A stretch of DNA of 64,000 nucleotides from an uncultured Porphyromonadaceae bacterium (GTDB lineage Bacteria; Bacteroidota; Bacteroidia; Bacteroidales; Muribaculaceae): assembly GCA_902470475.1 (NCBI GenBank), contig CABRGT010000004.1, positions 1 through 64,000 on the forward strand, written 5' to 3'. The position numbers and the translations under genes are program-made. How positions within the stretch are numbered: position 1 is the stretch's first letter; every line of letters begins with the position of its first letter. Shown here one piece after another: positions 23,452 to 32,747 of the stretch. The notes below the pieces were generated by a model. The model was given only the letters and a program-made list of their open reading frames with translations. It was not told the DNA's origin and made no database searches.

Positions 23452-25413
23452 ATGTATAATATCACCGACCTAAACTCAATGGCCGACGCCGACCTCAAGC
23501 AAGCCGCCGAAGCCCTTGGTATTAAAAAAATCGATCTGTCCCAGCGACAGGAACTCATATATCAGATTCTCGACGAGCAAGCCATAGCAGGCGCAGCCTC
23601 CAAGGCGGCCGCACGCAAAAAAGCCGACGAGGAGCCAAAAAAACGCGGCCGCAAGAAAAAGGCCGACGCTGACGAAACCGCCTCTGCCTCAGACAATCGC
23701 GGCGACCAGAACAAGAAACAGAAAAGCCGCAAGGCTGCCAAAACCGAAACCGAAGCCACGACCGAGGCCTCGGCCTCAGTAACGGCACCATCCGCCCCCG
23801 AGGCGCAGACCGACTCACCCGAGCAGCCCAAAAAACGCCGCGGACGGCCAAAAAAAGAAACCGCTGCAGCCGAACAGGCCGAACCGACTACCGAATCCAC
23901 CGGTAGTGACACAAAGCCCGAACCTGCCGAACCTGAGAAAGAGGCCAATTCTTCTGCTCAGACGGAAACCGCCGGCCCCGCCACCCCCTCCGAACAACTG
24001 CCCCAGCAACAGCGCCCGGAAATCCACCCTAAGGGCGACTTCAGTTCGTTTTTCCCTCGGGGCGAAGGCCGCAAGTTCGTACCACGTGCCCAGCAGGACC
24101 AGCAGCAGGAGCGCATGCCCCAGCAGCGCATGCCGCAACAGCCCCAACAGATCATGCTCGCCGAACCGGGCCAGCCGCAACCCCAGCAACCCGGCCAGAA
24201 TCAGGGCAAAAAGAAAAAGAATAAAAACAACAACGGCGGCAACCAGCAACAGATAATCGCCGACCAGCGTCTCAACCCCAACCAGCGCTACGACTTCGAA
24301 GATATACTCGAGGTACAGGGCGTGCTCGAAGTCGAGCCACAGGGCCACGGCTTCCTGCGTTCGTCCGATTTCAACTATCTTCCCTCGCCCGACGATGTAC
24401 TCGTAAGCCAGCAGCAGATCAAGGCCAATGGCCTCAAGACCGGCGACGTCGTAGAAGCCATGGTACGCGCTCCGCGTGAGGGCGAAAAATATTTCCCCCT
24501 GTCGCGTGTGTTGCGCGTCAACGGACGCTCTCCCGAATATATCCGCGACCGTGTCCCCTTCGAACATCTCACGCCGCTGTTCCCCGACGAAAAATTCGAT
24601 CTCTGCGGCGGTGACACATGCAACATCTCGACCCGGGTAGTGGACATGTTCGCTCCCATCGGCAAAGGCCAGCGCGCCCTGATCGTGGCTCCGCCTAAGA
24701 CCGGCAAGACCCTGCTTCTGAAAGACATCGCCAACGCCATAGCCGAAAACCATCCCGAGACTTACATCATGATCCTGCTCATTGACGAACGTCCCGAGGA
24801 AGTCACCGACATGAGCCGCAGCGTGAACGCCGAAGTCATCGCATCGACTTTCGACGAACCTGCCGACCGCCACGTAAAGATCGCCGGCATCGTGCTGGAG
24901 AAAGCCAAGCGCATGGTCGAATGCGGACACGACGTAGTGATCCTTCTGGACTCGATCACCCGCCTGGCCCGTGCCTACAACACGGTGTCGCCCGCGTCGG
25001 GCAAGATTCTATCCGGCGGTGTCGACGCCAACGCCCTGCAGAAGCCCAAGCGCTTCTTCGGTGCCGCCCGCAACATCGAAGGCGGCGGATCACTCACCAT
25101 CATCGCCACCGCGCTGACCGAGACATCGTCGAAGATGGACGAAGTGATCTTCGAGGAATTCAAGGGCACCGGCAACATGGAACTGCAGCTCGACCGCAAG
25201 CTCTCGAACAAGCGTATCTTCCCGGCTGTCGACATCATGGCGTCCAGCACCCGCCGCGACGACCTGCTGCTGCGCTCAGAGACCCTCAACCGCATGTGGA
25301 TTCTGCGCCGCTTCCTCTCCGACCGCAACTCCATCGAGGCTATGGAATTCATCAAGGACCGCATGGAGCGCACACGCGACAACGACGAGTTGCTGCGCAC
25401 CATGGATCAATAA
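23452..25413 (+). CDS. rho: transcription termination factor Rho with long disordered insertion
   Basis: This is a 653-residue RNA-dependent helicase that terminates transcription. The start is ATG 23452 ([10 protein letters not shown]); an upstream GTG at 23431 would add seven residues. A short helical N-terminal domain (1-45) is followed by some 230 residues of low complexity: first Lys/Glu/Ala-rich with an AT-hook-like RRGRPKK (129-135), then Gln/Pro-rich. The cold-shock RNA-binding domain (about 275-350) follows, then the ATPase core with Walker A PPKTGKT (414-420) and Walker B VVILLDS. Bacteroidota Rho proteins carry such an insertion, and in Bacteroides thetaiotaomicron it has been reported to drive phase separation in the gut. 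The helicase core is intact. Confidence 0.95.
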   Translation: MYNITDLNSMADADLKQAAEALGIKKIDLSQRQELIYQILDEQAIAGAASKAAARKKADEEPKKRGRKKKADADETASASDNRGDQNKKQKSRKAAKTETEATTEASASVTAPSAPEAQTDSPEQPKKRRGRPKKETAAAEQAEPTTESTGSDTKPEPAEPEKEANSSAQTETAGPATPSEQLPQQQRPEIHPKGDFSSFFPRGEGRKFVPRAQQDQQQERMPQQRMPQQPQQIMLAEPGQPQPQQPGQNQGKKKKNKNNNGGNQQQIIADQRLNPNQRYDFEDILEVQGVLEVEPQGHGFLRSSDFNYLPSPDDVLVSQQQIKANGLKTGDVVEAMVRAPREGEKYFPLSRVLRVNGRSPEYIRDRVPFEHLTPLFPDEKFDLCGGDTCNISTRVVDMFAPIGKGQRALIVAPPKTGKTLLLKDIANAIAENHPETYIMILLIDERPEEVTDMSRSVNAEVIASTFDEPADRHVKIAGIVLEKAKRMVECGHDVVILLDSITRLARAYNTVSPASGKILSGGVDANALQKPKRFFGAARNIEGGGSLTIIATALTETSSKMDEVIFEEFKGTGNMELQLDRKLSNKRIFPAVDIMASSTRRDDLLLRSETLNRMWILRRFLSDRNSIEAMEFIKDRMERTRDNDELLRTMDQ

Positions 25414-25442
25414 TAAGTTTGCAACAAATAAATTCTCAGATT

Positions 25443-25452
25443 AAAGGAGGTG
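25443..25452 (+). other. isolated perfect Shine-Dalgarno-like sequence
   Basis: AAAGGAGGTG lies 30 bases after the rho stop and 158 bases before rpsU, with no ATG at translational distance. It is a full complement of the usual 16S 3' end, which is striking in a genome whose genes otherwise lack such sites. A weak stem (atcag/ctgat, 25461-25479) with a T-run follows. Confidence 0.3.
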
Positions 25453-25527
25453 TCCGCAGAGATCAGCAAGAAATACTGATTTTTAACCCGCAAGAATACA
25501 AAATCACACGATTTTGGCATAAAAAAA

Positions 25528-25558
25528 TTTGCCATTCAAAAAATTATGCGTAATTTTG
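25528..25558 (+). promoter_or_regulatory. promoter of rpsU
   Basis: TTTG at 25528-25531 and TAATTTTG at 25551-25558 are 19 bases apart, the full consensus. The ATG follows after about 50 bases. Confidence 0.7.
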
Positions 25559-25610
25559 CCCCGCTAAATTACAAGCACTTCAATCTGACAATTAACAACA
25601 AACTAAAAAT

Positions 25611-25802
25611 ATGATCATCGTACAAGTAAAAGAAGGCGAAAACATCGAACGCGCACTCAAGAAATTCAAGCGTAAATTTGAACGCACAGGCATCGTAAAG
25701 GAACTCCGCAGCCGCCAGGCTTTCCAGAAGCCGTCTGTAACCAACCGCAAGAAAATGATGAAGGCGGTCTACGTACAGAAGCTGCGCGCAGTCGAGGAAT
25801 AA
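25611..25802 (+). CDS. rpsU: 30S ribosomal protein bS21
   Basis: The 63-residue basic protein carries the S21 pattern: MIIVQVKEGENIERALKKFK at the N terminus, a central RRK-type basic segment and a Lys/Arg-rich C terminus. In Bacteroidota, bS21 has been implicated in occluding the anti-Shine-Dalgarno sequence of 16S rRNA. No Shine-Dalgarno is seen immediately before this gene. It has its own promoter and a short terminator, with xerC and hpf following. Confidence 0.95.
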   Translation: MIIVQVKEGENIERALKKFKRKFERTGIVKELRSRQAFQKPSVTNRKKMMKAVYVQKLRAVEE

Positions 25803-25819
25803 ATTTTTTCACTGCCTGA

Positions 25820-25842
25820 GGCGAGTTTTTCGCCGTTTTATT
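25820..25842 (+). terminator. short terminator between rpsU and xerC
   Basis: A 5-bp stem (ggcga/tcgcc, 25820-25834) is followed by gttttatt. It is probably partial, leaving some read-through into xerC. Confidence 0.5.
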
Positions 25843-25872
25843 TGCCAATATAAAAAGGATTGCCTAATTTCG
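25841..25872 (+). promoter_or_regulatory. promoter of xerC-hpf
   Basis: TTTG at 25841-25844 and TAATTTCG at 25865-25872 (one mismatch) are 20 bases apart. The element overlaps the tail of the rpsU terminator. Confidence 0.5.
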
Positions 25873-25920
25873 TGCCGTAAGGCGTCGCGTACAACCACTG
25901 CCGCGTCTCCAAGGCCGAAA

Positions 25921-26796
25921 ATGAAGCAACAGACTGAAGCCTTTTTAACCTACATACGGTGTGAGCTGAATCTTTCGGCTCACACCGTTCTGTCATATAA
26001 GGGCGATCTGGGCCAATGGCTGAGCTATATAGGCGAGGACGCCGACCCGGCCGGCACAGACATCAACGACCTGCGCGGATGGGTGGCACTGCTGGCTACG
26101 GATGGCCTGTCGCAGCGCTCGATACGCCGGAAGATTCAGACTCTGCGAGCATTCTTCGCTTTCATGATGAAGCGCTACGGATTGAAAAACAATCCGGCGG
26201 CCGAACTGACTCCGGGACGCATGGCAAAGACACTCCCGCGCACGATAGCGCCACAGATCACCTCCCGGGTAATAGACACACAGATAGACGAGACAGACTT
26301 CACTGCCGTGCGCGACCGGCTTGCAGTGGACATGCTGTACTCGACCGGAATGCGGGCCTCCGAACTGACAGGGCTGCTTGACACCGACGTTAATTGTAAT
26401 TCATGCGAACTAAAAGTACTCGGAAAACGTAATAAAGAAAGAATAATTCCTTTCGGCAACGAACTCCGACAAATGATAGATCAATACCGCAAGCTCAGAC
26501 CCGCCACCGCTTCTCCAGCCTTCTTCGTACGCCCTGACGGACGTCAGATGTCATATGCGGTGCTCCGCGGCATAGTGCGCCGTGAATTCGCCGGATCCGG
26601 AGCATCGCCGACTCCGCACTGCCTGAGGCATTCGTTCGCGACCGACATGCTCAACGACGGCGCCGGCCTCAACGCGGTAAAGGATCTGCTCGGACATGCA
26701 TCCCTGTCGACCACTCAGATTTACACACATCTCTCATATAGCGAAATAAAACAAAATTATCAACTCGCGCATCCACGCGCACAAAAAAAACGCTAA
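25921..26796 (+). CDS. tyrosine recombinase of the XerC/XerD type
   Basis: The 291-residue enzyme resolves chromosome dimers by site-specific recombination at dif. It has an N-terminal SAM-like core-binding domain (1-90) and a catalytic domain with all active residues: Arg145 (GMRASEL), Lys169, His233 and Arg236 (HCLRHSFA), His259 (LGHASL) and nucleophile Tyr268 (YTHLS). The position between rpsU and hpf is a conserved housekeeping arrangement in Bacteroidales, which argues against an element-borne integrase. XerC versus XerD cannot be settled by eye. Confidence 0.9.
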   Translation: MKQQTEAFLTYIRCELNLSAHTVLSYKGDLGQWLSYIGEDADPAGTDINDLRGWVALLATDGLSQRSIRRKIQTLRAFFAFMMKRYGLKNNPAAELTPGRMAKTLPRTIAPQITSRVIDTQIDETDFTAVRDRLAVDMLYSTGMRASELTGLLDTDVNCNSCELKVLGKRNKERIIPFGNELRQMIDQYRKLRPATASPAFFVRPDGRQMSYAVLRGIVRREFAGSGASPTPHCLRHSFATDMLNDGAGLNAVKDLLGHASLSTTQIYTHLSYSEIKQNYQLAHPRAQKKR

Positions 26797-26798
26797 CT

Positions 26799-27089
26799 AT
26801 GGAAGTACGCATTCAAGCCATCCACTTCGAAGCAGGCGAAAAGCTCGTCAGCTTCATCAACAAGAAAGCAGAGCGTCTCGCTCGCCATAATCCGTCGATC
26901 ACGACCGTTGACGTAACCCTCAAGGTTGTAAAACCGGAAACCGCCATGAACAAACAGGCAATCGTAAAGGTTGCCGTGCCGCAACACGAAGATCTCGTAG
27001 CTGACAAGACTGCCGATACTTTCGAGGAAGCCATCGACCTGACTCTCGAGGCTCTCGACCGCCAGCTCGAGAAACGCAAGGGGATCTGA
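26799..27089 (+). CDS. hpf: ribosome hibernation-promoting factor, HPF/RaiA family
   Basis: The 96-residue protein binds the 30S decoding region in stationary phase and stores ribosomes in an inactive form. It starts 2 bases after xerC. The sequence MEVRIQAIHFEAGEKLVSFI and the DTFEEAIDLTLEALDRQLEK helix fit the short-form HPF (one domain, no C-terminal dimerisation domain). A tuf-tRNA block that often follows in Bacteroides is absent, and a terminator comes 29 bases after the stop. Confidence 0.9.
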   Translation: MEVRIQAIHFEAGEKLVSFINKKAERLARHNPSITTVDVTLKVVKPETAMNKQAIVKVAVPQHEDLVADKTADTFEEAIDLTLEALDRQLEKRKGI

Positions 27090-27117
27090 CACGAGTCAGA
27101 TCTTATCTGAATATGAC

Positions 27118-27149
27118 AACCCCGCCGAAGACTTCGCTCCGGCGGGGTT
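27118..27149. terminator. terminator between hpf and the convergent secreted-protein operon
   Basis: A perfect 10-bp stem (aaccccgccg 27118-27127, cggcggggtt 27140-27149) lies between two converging genes and probably serves both. T-tracts are short. Confidence 0.65.
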
Positions 27150-27178
27150 GGTGTATAATGCGGATTTAAGATGTGCGC

Positions 27179-30172
27179 TTATTTCTTGAGGACAACCTTA
27201 CCTCCGCGTATGTAGAATCCGGCAGGGAGTTCGTCCCATTCACAGTCGAGAGCGATGCCCTGCAGATTGAATACGGCTCCGCCGACAGTTCCGTCGATCG
27301 AGATGTCGACCACGCCGGAGGTCAGAGAGTAAGTGCGGGTGAAGTATTCGGAATTCGCCACTTCATCGACTACGAACGCTCCTTCGGGCATAGTAAGTAT
27401 GTAATCGCCGAATTCAGTGGGATTCTGGTCGAAAGTGAGCTTGAATGTGGGCACCTCTGCGCCTTCAACCTCTGTAGCGGTAGCGGTAGCGCTCCATGCC
27501 TGACTGCCGGGCTTGCTGTAATCAGGCTTGAGGCGAAGAGTGATGACAGCCTCGTCGTAGCGGCTTGCTGTCTTGGCTCCCGGGAAGCTTACCGTAATTT
27601 CATTCAGACGCCTGATGTCGCCTTCATCATACGGCAGAGTCTCTACGACCATAGTGAATTCGCTCGGAACCACGCCCGTCCAGCTGTGCTTGATGGCCGG
27701 ACACGGTTTGCCGGAAAGGTTCAGACCACCTTCGGGTATCTCAATGGTAAGAACGCCTTCGCGGGCGGGAGCCTCGGTAAGCATGATGGCAAAGAATGTG
27801 TCTTCGGCCATTGCCATGTACTCGGCGTCAGGGGTAAGTTCCTTACCGTCGAAAGACACCTTGATATCTCCGTAATTCGCACCGGCAGTAACGCTGAAGT
27901 CGGGGAACATAAATCCGATGGTAGACCAGGGATCGGTGGCATTGAAGAAGCCGGTTGTCGGGGTGGGTTCGTAAGTCACTTCGGTAGCGGTCTCCAGCAC
28001 GTAGCTTGCCTGAATCTCTTTCGAATCCGATCCTTCGACCTTGAAGAAGCCTTCGCTTATGATAAGTGTATAAGAAAGATTCTGAGTCGGCGCCACGAGG
28101 AATTCGACCTTGAAAGTCGGCACCTCGGCACCTTCTACTTTTTCAACTTTTGTCTGTGTGGGAATATTGCCCCATACATTGCCGGCTCCAACAAGAGTGA
28201 CTTCAGAAATGTCAAGACCGGCAATTTCAGCAGTGGAAGCCATGGGGAACGAAACGAGGATCTCGGCCAGCGAGGGAACCGTCGAGCCGGATTCGGGAGT
28301 CAGGACCGCGGTAAGCAGTTCGGCTCCGGCAACGAATTCGACTGTAGTGGCGGCTGTCGTTGTTTCAAACGTATAGGAACCGTCAGTCAGAGTCACATCC
28401 TGGCCACCGACCTTGAGAGTATAGCCGGGATCAACAGTAACTTTTACCGTAGTACCGTCTACAAGACTTTGGTCGGTGTATGCGACGAAGCTTCCGGGAT
28501 ATTGCTCGAATGCCACCGAGCCATGGAGATTTGTCACTGTCAGGGGATTGGATTTATGCTCCTTGCCGTCAGCAAAGATTTTTACCACACCTCCGTCAGC
28601 GATCGGCAGGCTGTAACGTGAGTAGTCATCCGGAGAAACTGCCTTTCCGTCGAGGAAGCAATATGTGCCGTCAATGCTCTCGCCGCGCACCCGGGCCGAG
28701 AAAGGTGACATGTAATCCTTATCAAACGAGAGTTCGCTCCAGCCGTTAGTATATGTGAATTTTGACGTGCAACCGTTGGTAATGTCAGCGTCAAAAATAA
28801 TCTCGCGGTCATCGGGGATCGACACAAATACATGAGCCTGTGCGTCATCCTCGATCTTTTCAGCCACTACATAGAAAGTGGTCACCGTTGTGGGAAGATC
28901 AAGATACTGGCCGCCGGCCGTACGAAGAGTGCGGATCCAGTAACCGGCTTCGGGCTGTATGTTGAGCGCGCCATACTTTTCGCTGACCTTGAAAGTGAAT
29001 TTCCGGGCAGTTCCAGCCGGAATGGTATAAGCAGCCTGTGCGGGATTGGATATCGCAGGCAGATCGATTGCTCCCGTCACGGTCTCGCCGTCGGTCAGAG
29101 GCACCGTGTAGCCGGTAAGCAGACTTCCGGCCACGATTCGGACGCCTTCGGGGCATACTACGTAAGCAGTGTAAGTAATATCGTTGTAGACCTTGGCAGT
29201 ACCCTCAAATGCCAGAGTACCGCTTTCGTTAACCACGAAACTGAACGATTCAAGGCCGGTGGCCGATTCGTCGACAAGAGTACCGTTGAATGTTACCTTT
29301 GTGACCGTATAATCCGAATTGATATTGAAAGCGACGCGGTGGCCCTGCTCTACCTCGAACTTGCCGTCGGTTACTGTCAGATTCGCGAGGGCATTGCGGT
29401 CAAATACCGACGTGATGCAGTCCTTGATCTCCTCGGGCAGCTGCAGAGTTACTGTTTCGACAGGAGTCGTATTGGTATACGATATCTCTATGACATCGCC
29501 GGCCGCAAGCGGATTGATGATAAAGCAATCGTCGCCGCCATCTTTCATAGGGCTAAAGTCGACGGGCGCGCCGTTGTTAGTAACCGTATAGTTCTGGGGG
29601 GTGGAACGATCAGTGACCTCGATAGTGAGCGAGTTTTCCTGGCCGGGAGTGAATTCAGCCGAATTTGAGCCGTTGGTCAGAGAAATTTCCTTCTTCGAAG
29701 GATTGAGATACACTTTCTTGATCTTATCCAGGCAGTCATTGACCTTTACGGTAAAAGGCGCAGTAGCCGTCTGCAATGCCTCGGTCTCGATCGTGACAGT
29801 TCCTCCAATCAGAGGACTTTGCCATGCACTCAGGTTGAGACGCAGATACGTCACGCCGTTAAGAGTGCTTACTGCGATGTTCGACGAAGCGCCCGCGGCA
29901 CTCACACAAGTCGCCTTGGTAATTTTAAAACCATCCTTAGCGGCTACAAACAGCGGTTTGGTCTTCGAAGTAGTAGTGAATACATAGTCTGTGGATCCCT
30001 GAGGCACATCAAGAACAACGTTCTGGGTGGCGCCCAGCGATGTGCCGCCGTATTTAAACTCGACAGCATCCGGCTTGTCCCACTTCAATGTCACCGCATA
30101 TTCCTCCGCATAAGCCTGCGAAAGGCCTGCGGCGAACAGTATGACAAGCAGCAAAGAATAAAGCTTTTTCAT
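27179..30172 (-). CDS. large secreted protein with Ig-like repeats and a T9SS-style C-terminal domain
   Basis: This 997-residue protein has a signal peptide (about 1-22, ending QAYA). The body is a series of beta-rich modules. Two C-terminal ones are clearly repeated, each with an (I)TVSFP-type strand and the shared segment VEGAEVPTFK followed by a SEGFF or PEGAF strand. The last 45 residues (FNLQGIALD, LPAGFYIRGGKVVLKK) match the short C-terminal sorting-type domain frequent in secreted proteins of Prevotella-like Bacteroidales. No catalytic motif was seen; adhesion or polymer binding is a guess. It is the last gene of a three-gene operon with the C10 peptidase, 40 bases downstream of it. 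Confidence 0.75.
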   Translation of the reverse strand: MKKLYSLLLVILFAAGLSQAYAEEYAVTLKWDKPDAVEFKYGGTSLGATQNVVLDVPQGSTDYVFTTTSKTKPLFVAAKDGFKITKATCVSAAGASSNIAVSTLNGVTYLRLNLSAWQSPLIGGTVTIETEALQTATAPFTVKVNDCLDKIKKVYLNPSKKEISLTNGSNSAEFTPGQENSLTIEVTDRSTPQNYTVTNNGAPVDFSPMKDGGDDCFIINPLAAGDVIEISYTNTTPVETVTLQLPEEIKDCITSVFDRNALANLTVTDGKFEVEQGHRVAFNINSDYTVTKVTFNGTLVDESATGLESFSFVVNESGTLAFEGTAKVYNDITYTAYVVCPEGVRIVAGSLLTGYTVPLTDGETVTGAIDLPAISNPAQAAYTIPAGTARKFTFKVSEKYGALNIQPEAGYWIRTLRTAGGQYLDLPTTVTTFYVVAEKIEDDAQAHVFVSIPDDREIIFDADITNGCTSKFTYTNGWSELSFDKDYMSPFSARVRGESIDGTYCFLDGKAVSPDDYSRYSLPIADGGVVKIFADGKEHKSNPLTVTNLHGSVAFEQYPGSFVAYTDQSLVDGTTVKVTVDPGYTLKVGGQDVTLTDGSYTFETTTAATTVEFVAGAELLTAVLTPESGSTVPSLAEILVSFPMASTAEIAGLDISEVTLVGAGNVWGNIPTQTKVEKVEGAEVPTFKVEFLVAPTQNLSYTLIISEGFFKVEGSDSKEIQASYVLETATEVTYEPTPTTGFFNATDPWSTIGFMFPDFSVTAGANYGDIKVSFDGKELTPDAEYMAMAEDTFFAIMLTEAPAREGVLTIEIPEGGLNLSGKPCPAIKHSWTGVVPSEFTMVVETLPYDEGDIRRLNEITVSFPGAKTASRYDEAVITLRLKPDYSKPGSQAWSATATATEVEGAEVPTFKLTFDQNPTEFGDYILTMPEGAFVVDEVANSEYFTRTYSLTSGVVDISIDGTVGGAVFNLQGIALDCEWDELPAGFYIRGGKVVLKK

Positions 30173-30212
30173 AGAATTGCTTGTAAATTAATAAAGTTGA
30201 TATTGGAAATGA

Positions 30213-32747
30213 TTAGTATATACATATCTTGAGTGTACCGCAACCGGCGCGTGCGATGTAGACGCCCGGCTCAAGGCCAGTCATCATGACGCAATTCTCG
30301 CCTGTGGCCACGACCGCGCCCCCGAGATCATAGATATCGATCCGGCCTTCTGCCGTGACAGCCGTACCGTCGAAAACGGGTGCCGCAGCCTTGTCTGCAG
30401 CGACGTCGCCGACCCCTGCCGGACCAAGACGGAAATAACAGATACCGGGCCCGATCTGAACGAGCTGGCCGCCGTAGTTATATCCCATCATGACAGTATA
30501 GCGCTGGCCGGGCACACATTCGGGGAAGCTGACCGAAGTGGTGAACTTCTGCGTCGTGCCTGCCTCTTCATAGATCATATTGTGACCGGCATAGGTGGCA
30601 AGGGCTATCTGTGTGGGATCGCTCTGCAAAGGTGCCGCCACACAGGCATACATCGGATAAGCGAACTTGCCCGACTGCAGTCTGACATCCGCCTCAACCT
30701 GGATGTCGTTCTTGTCTGCGATCTGATATACGATGGTATTCACCCCGTCGACCGTCTCGGAAACTGCTTCGGCATTTATTACCTTAGGATAGCCCACGAC
30801 TGACATACGGGGCACTCCTGGATTGGGCTGCATGACGACAGGAAGAGATTTCGGAACTGCAAAGAACGTATAGGTCGACTCGTCGAAGTAAGCCATATCT
30901 ACGATAGTGGACTTTTCCACATCGAAATACCGGTCGAGCAGATATATCTGTGTCGACCATTCGCGCTCCACTGTCGAATGAGGTGGAATTGTCACCATAA
31001 CGCTCTCGCCGAGCATTTTCATCGTTCCGTCGACAGCGAATGCCGGTGCGAAGCCACGCGAGACTTCAATATCCGAACGGTTCTCGACCGTGATGCTGAA
31101 CTTGTTGACCATGCCGTAATACAGGCCTCCGACGATCTTGCTCCTGGTAATCCGTACTTCGGGAACAGCCTCGCTTACAACAGCGTAGTCAGCGCCGCTC
31201 TTGGTCAGCGTGATATAGTTGTAAAATCCCCATGAGTGACCTACCGGTTCCCAAAGCTGGGCATCATCATTGCCGGTACCGATCTGCCGCGTCGCGAAAG
31301 TCACTTTATATGTACCGTCGGCAAGACCGAGCTTCTTAAGATCAACCGCAGGCTTGAAGTAGGAGGGACCGGTGCCGTAGCCGGGCTGGATCTCAAATTT
31401 TATATCACTTACCGGCACGCTCTTTGCAGCCTCGGGATTCCCTGCCGGTTCGAATACAGCCCCGAAAATCACATGAAGCGTCTCAGGTGTATAATTGACC
31501 CACATGCATTCGCCTTCGGCGGTCAGACCGAATTTAAGTGTATCATTCTCGGCAATCTCACCTACAAGCGAGCCGGTCTGCATCAGACTTACGGCGCGGT
31601 CTTCGGCCGGCTTGCCTGTGGGTGGCTGAATACCCAGTACGGCATCCTGCGTGAAATTATATCCGCCGCCCGAACCGCCGCCCGAACCAAGTGAATACGG
31701 ATCGAGTGCGTCGAGCGAGAAGTAGCCGTTGCTCATGCCGGTCCATCCCCAGTTGAAATGGAAATAACCGTTACCGTCGTAGCCGTCGCACACGAACGAG
31801 TGTCCGCCGCCTATGGTGGAGCCGCCGCCGTAAAGTATCGGACCGACGTCGCGCAGATTCTCATAAAGCATCGTTTCCCACTGCGACAGAGAATAAGACG
31901 AGCGCAGCGCATAAGTGATATTGGGATCGTAGTCGAAATATTTGACCAGACCACGCGAGATGTACATGGCCAGTGCGCCCGACGAATCAGTGCCATAGTC
32001 CATCTTCACGGCATAGCCGCAGGCTTTCATCAGGTAACCCACCGCATTGGCTTCAGCATCGGTCCAGTCGTTATCAAGATAAATATCCCGCATATTGTCC
32101 CAGTCGAAAGCTTTTAGGGAGAAGTTAAGGGTCAGGCGTTTCTGAATGGACTCGGAATCATAGCTGATTGACCCCTTGCCCCGGACAGGATACTTCCAGT
32201 AATTCATAACCTGGGCCATTGCTGTCGCCACACACCCCGTATAGCACCGTGAGGCTCCGTAAAGCGGACACTGGCTGTTGTAGGGGGCGTCCTGATCCCA
32301 GTCGGTCTTGATCTGGGGCGCGATGGCAGGACGCGGCACACGCATAGGAGGCTGTGCAGTGAGGCCCCGCGAACTCATGTATTCGATCTGGCGTGAATAT
32401 TCCTCGAGCCACCATTTCATCTGTGGCGGCATGGCGTCAGGATCAAAAGAGCCTGTTTCGGCATAGCCAAGCAGCGGCTGAGCGCAGTCATCGGCACTGA
32501 CTATAAGGAATCCGTCGCCGGCTTTCCGGGCACCGAACACATACACCGCGGCATCTCCGCTACGGGTCACGGAAGTGAAAGCGGGTTCGGCCACGGCTGC
32601 GCGTGCCCTGGCGGCCACCGCCTGCGGGCCGGACTCAGCTGTCACACGACTGAGGGCCTCGGCGGGCGAGAGTGTGCGGCCATGTAGTGCCGCGGGTACG
32701 GCTATCAGAGCCAGGATTGCGAAATATTTAATTTTCATCTCGGACAT
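30213..32747 (-). CDS. C10-family cysteine peptidase (streptopain/interpain-like), secreted
   Basis: The 844-residue protein has a signal peptide (about 1-23), an inhibitory Spi-type propeptide (about 25-140) and a papain-fold catalytic domain. Catalytic Cys172 is in GCVATAMAQ and His316 in GHSFVCDGY, with FNWGW at 331-335 completing the site. The rest is beta-rich modules with a C-terminal domain resembling sorting domains (IDIYDLGGAVV, EPGVYIARAG), though it ends ICIY instead of Lys-Lys. Relatives include SpeB, interpain A of Prevotella and the Bfp proteases of Bacteroides fragilis. The ATG overlaps the preceding stop (TAATG), which supports translational coupling to the upstream gene. Confidence 0.9.
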   Translation of the reverse strand: MSEMKIKYFAILALIAVPAALHGRTLSPAEALSRVTAESGPQAVAARARAAVAEPAFTSVTRSGDAAVYVFGARKAGDGFLIVSADDCAQPLLGYAETGSFDPDAMPPQMKWWLEEYSRQIEYMSSRGLTAQPPMRVPRPAIAPQIKTDWDQDAPYNSQCPLYGASRCYTGCVATAMAQVMNYWKYPVRGKGSISYDSESIQKRLTLNFSLKAFDWDNMRDIYLDNDWTDAEANAVGYLMKACGYAVKMDYGTDSSGALAMYISRGLVKYFDYDPNITYALRSSYSLSQWETMLYENLRDVGPILYGGGSTIGGGHSFVCDGYDGNGYFHFNWGWTGMSNGYFSLDALDPYSLGSGGGSGGGYNFTQDAVLGIQPPTGKPAEDRAVSLMQTGSLVGEIAENDTLKFGLTAEGECMWVNYTPETLHVIFGAVFEPAGNPEAAKSVPVSDIKFEIQPGYGTGPSYFKPAVDLKKLGLADGTYKVTFATRQIGTGNDDAQLWEPVGHSWGFYNYITLTKSGADYAVVSEAVPEVRITRSKIVGGLYYGMVNKFSITVENRSDIEVSRGFAPAFAVDGTMKMLGESVMVTIPPHSTVEREWSTQIYLLDRYFDVEKSTIVDMAYFDESTYTFFAVPKSLPVVMQPNPGVPRMSVVGYPKVINAEAVSETVDGVNTIVYQIADKNDIQVEADVRLQSGKFAYPMYACVAAPLQSDPTQIALATYAGHNMIYEEAGTTQKFTTSVSFPECVPGQRYTVMMGYNYGGQLVQIGPGICYFRLGPAGVGDVAADKAAAPVFDGTAVTAEGRIDIYDLGGAVVATGENCVMMTGLEPGVYIARAGCGTLKICIY

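Noticed and set aside
23815..24930. 371-codon minus-strand frame opposite rho
   Set aside because: Shadow of the rho reading frame; Leu/Val runs come from the complement of Gln/Lys-rich codons.
25921..26796. Integrase of a mobile element
   Set aside because: The tyrosine recombinase sits in the conserved rpsU-xerC-hpf context, with no att repeats or tRNA beside it, so it is read as chromosomal XerC/D.
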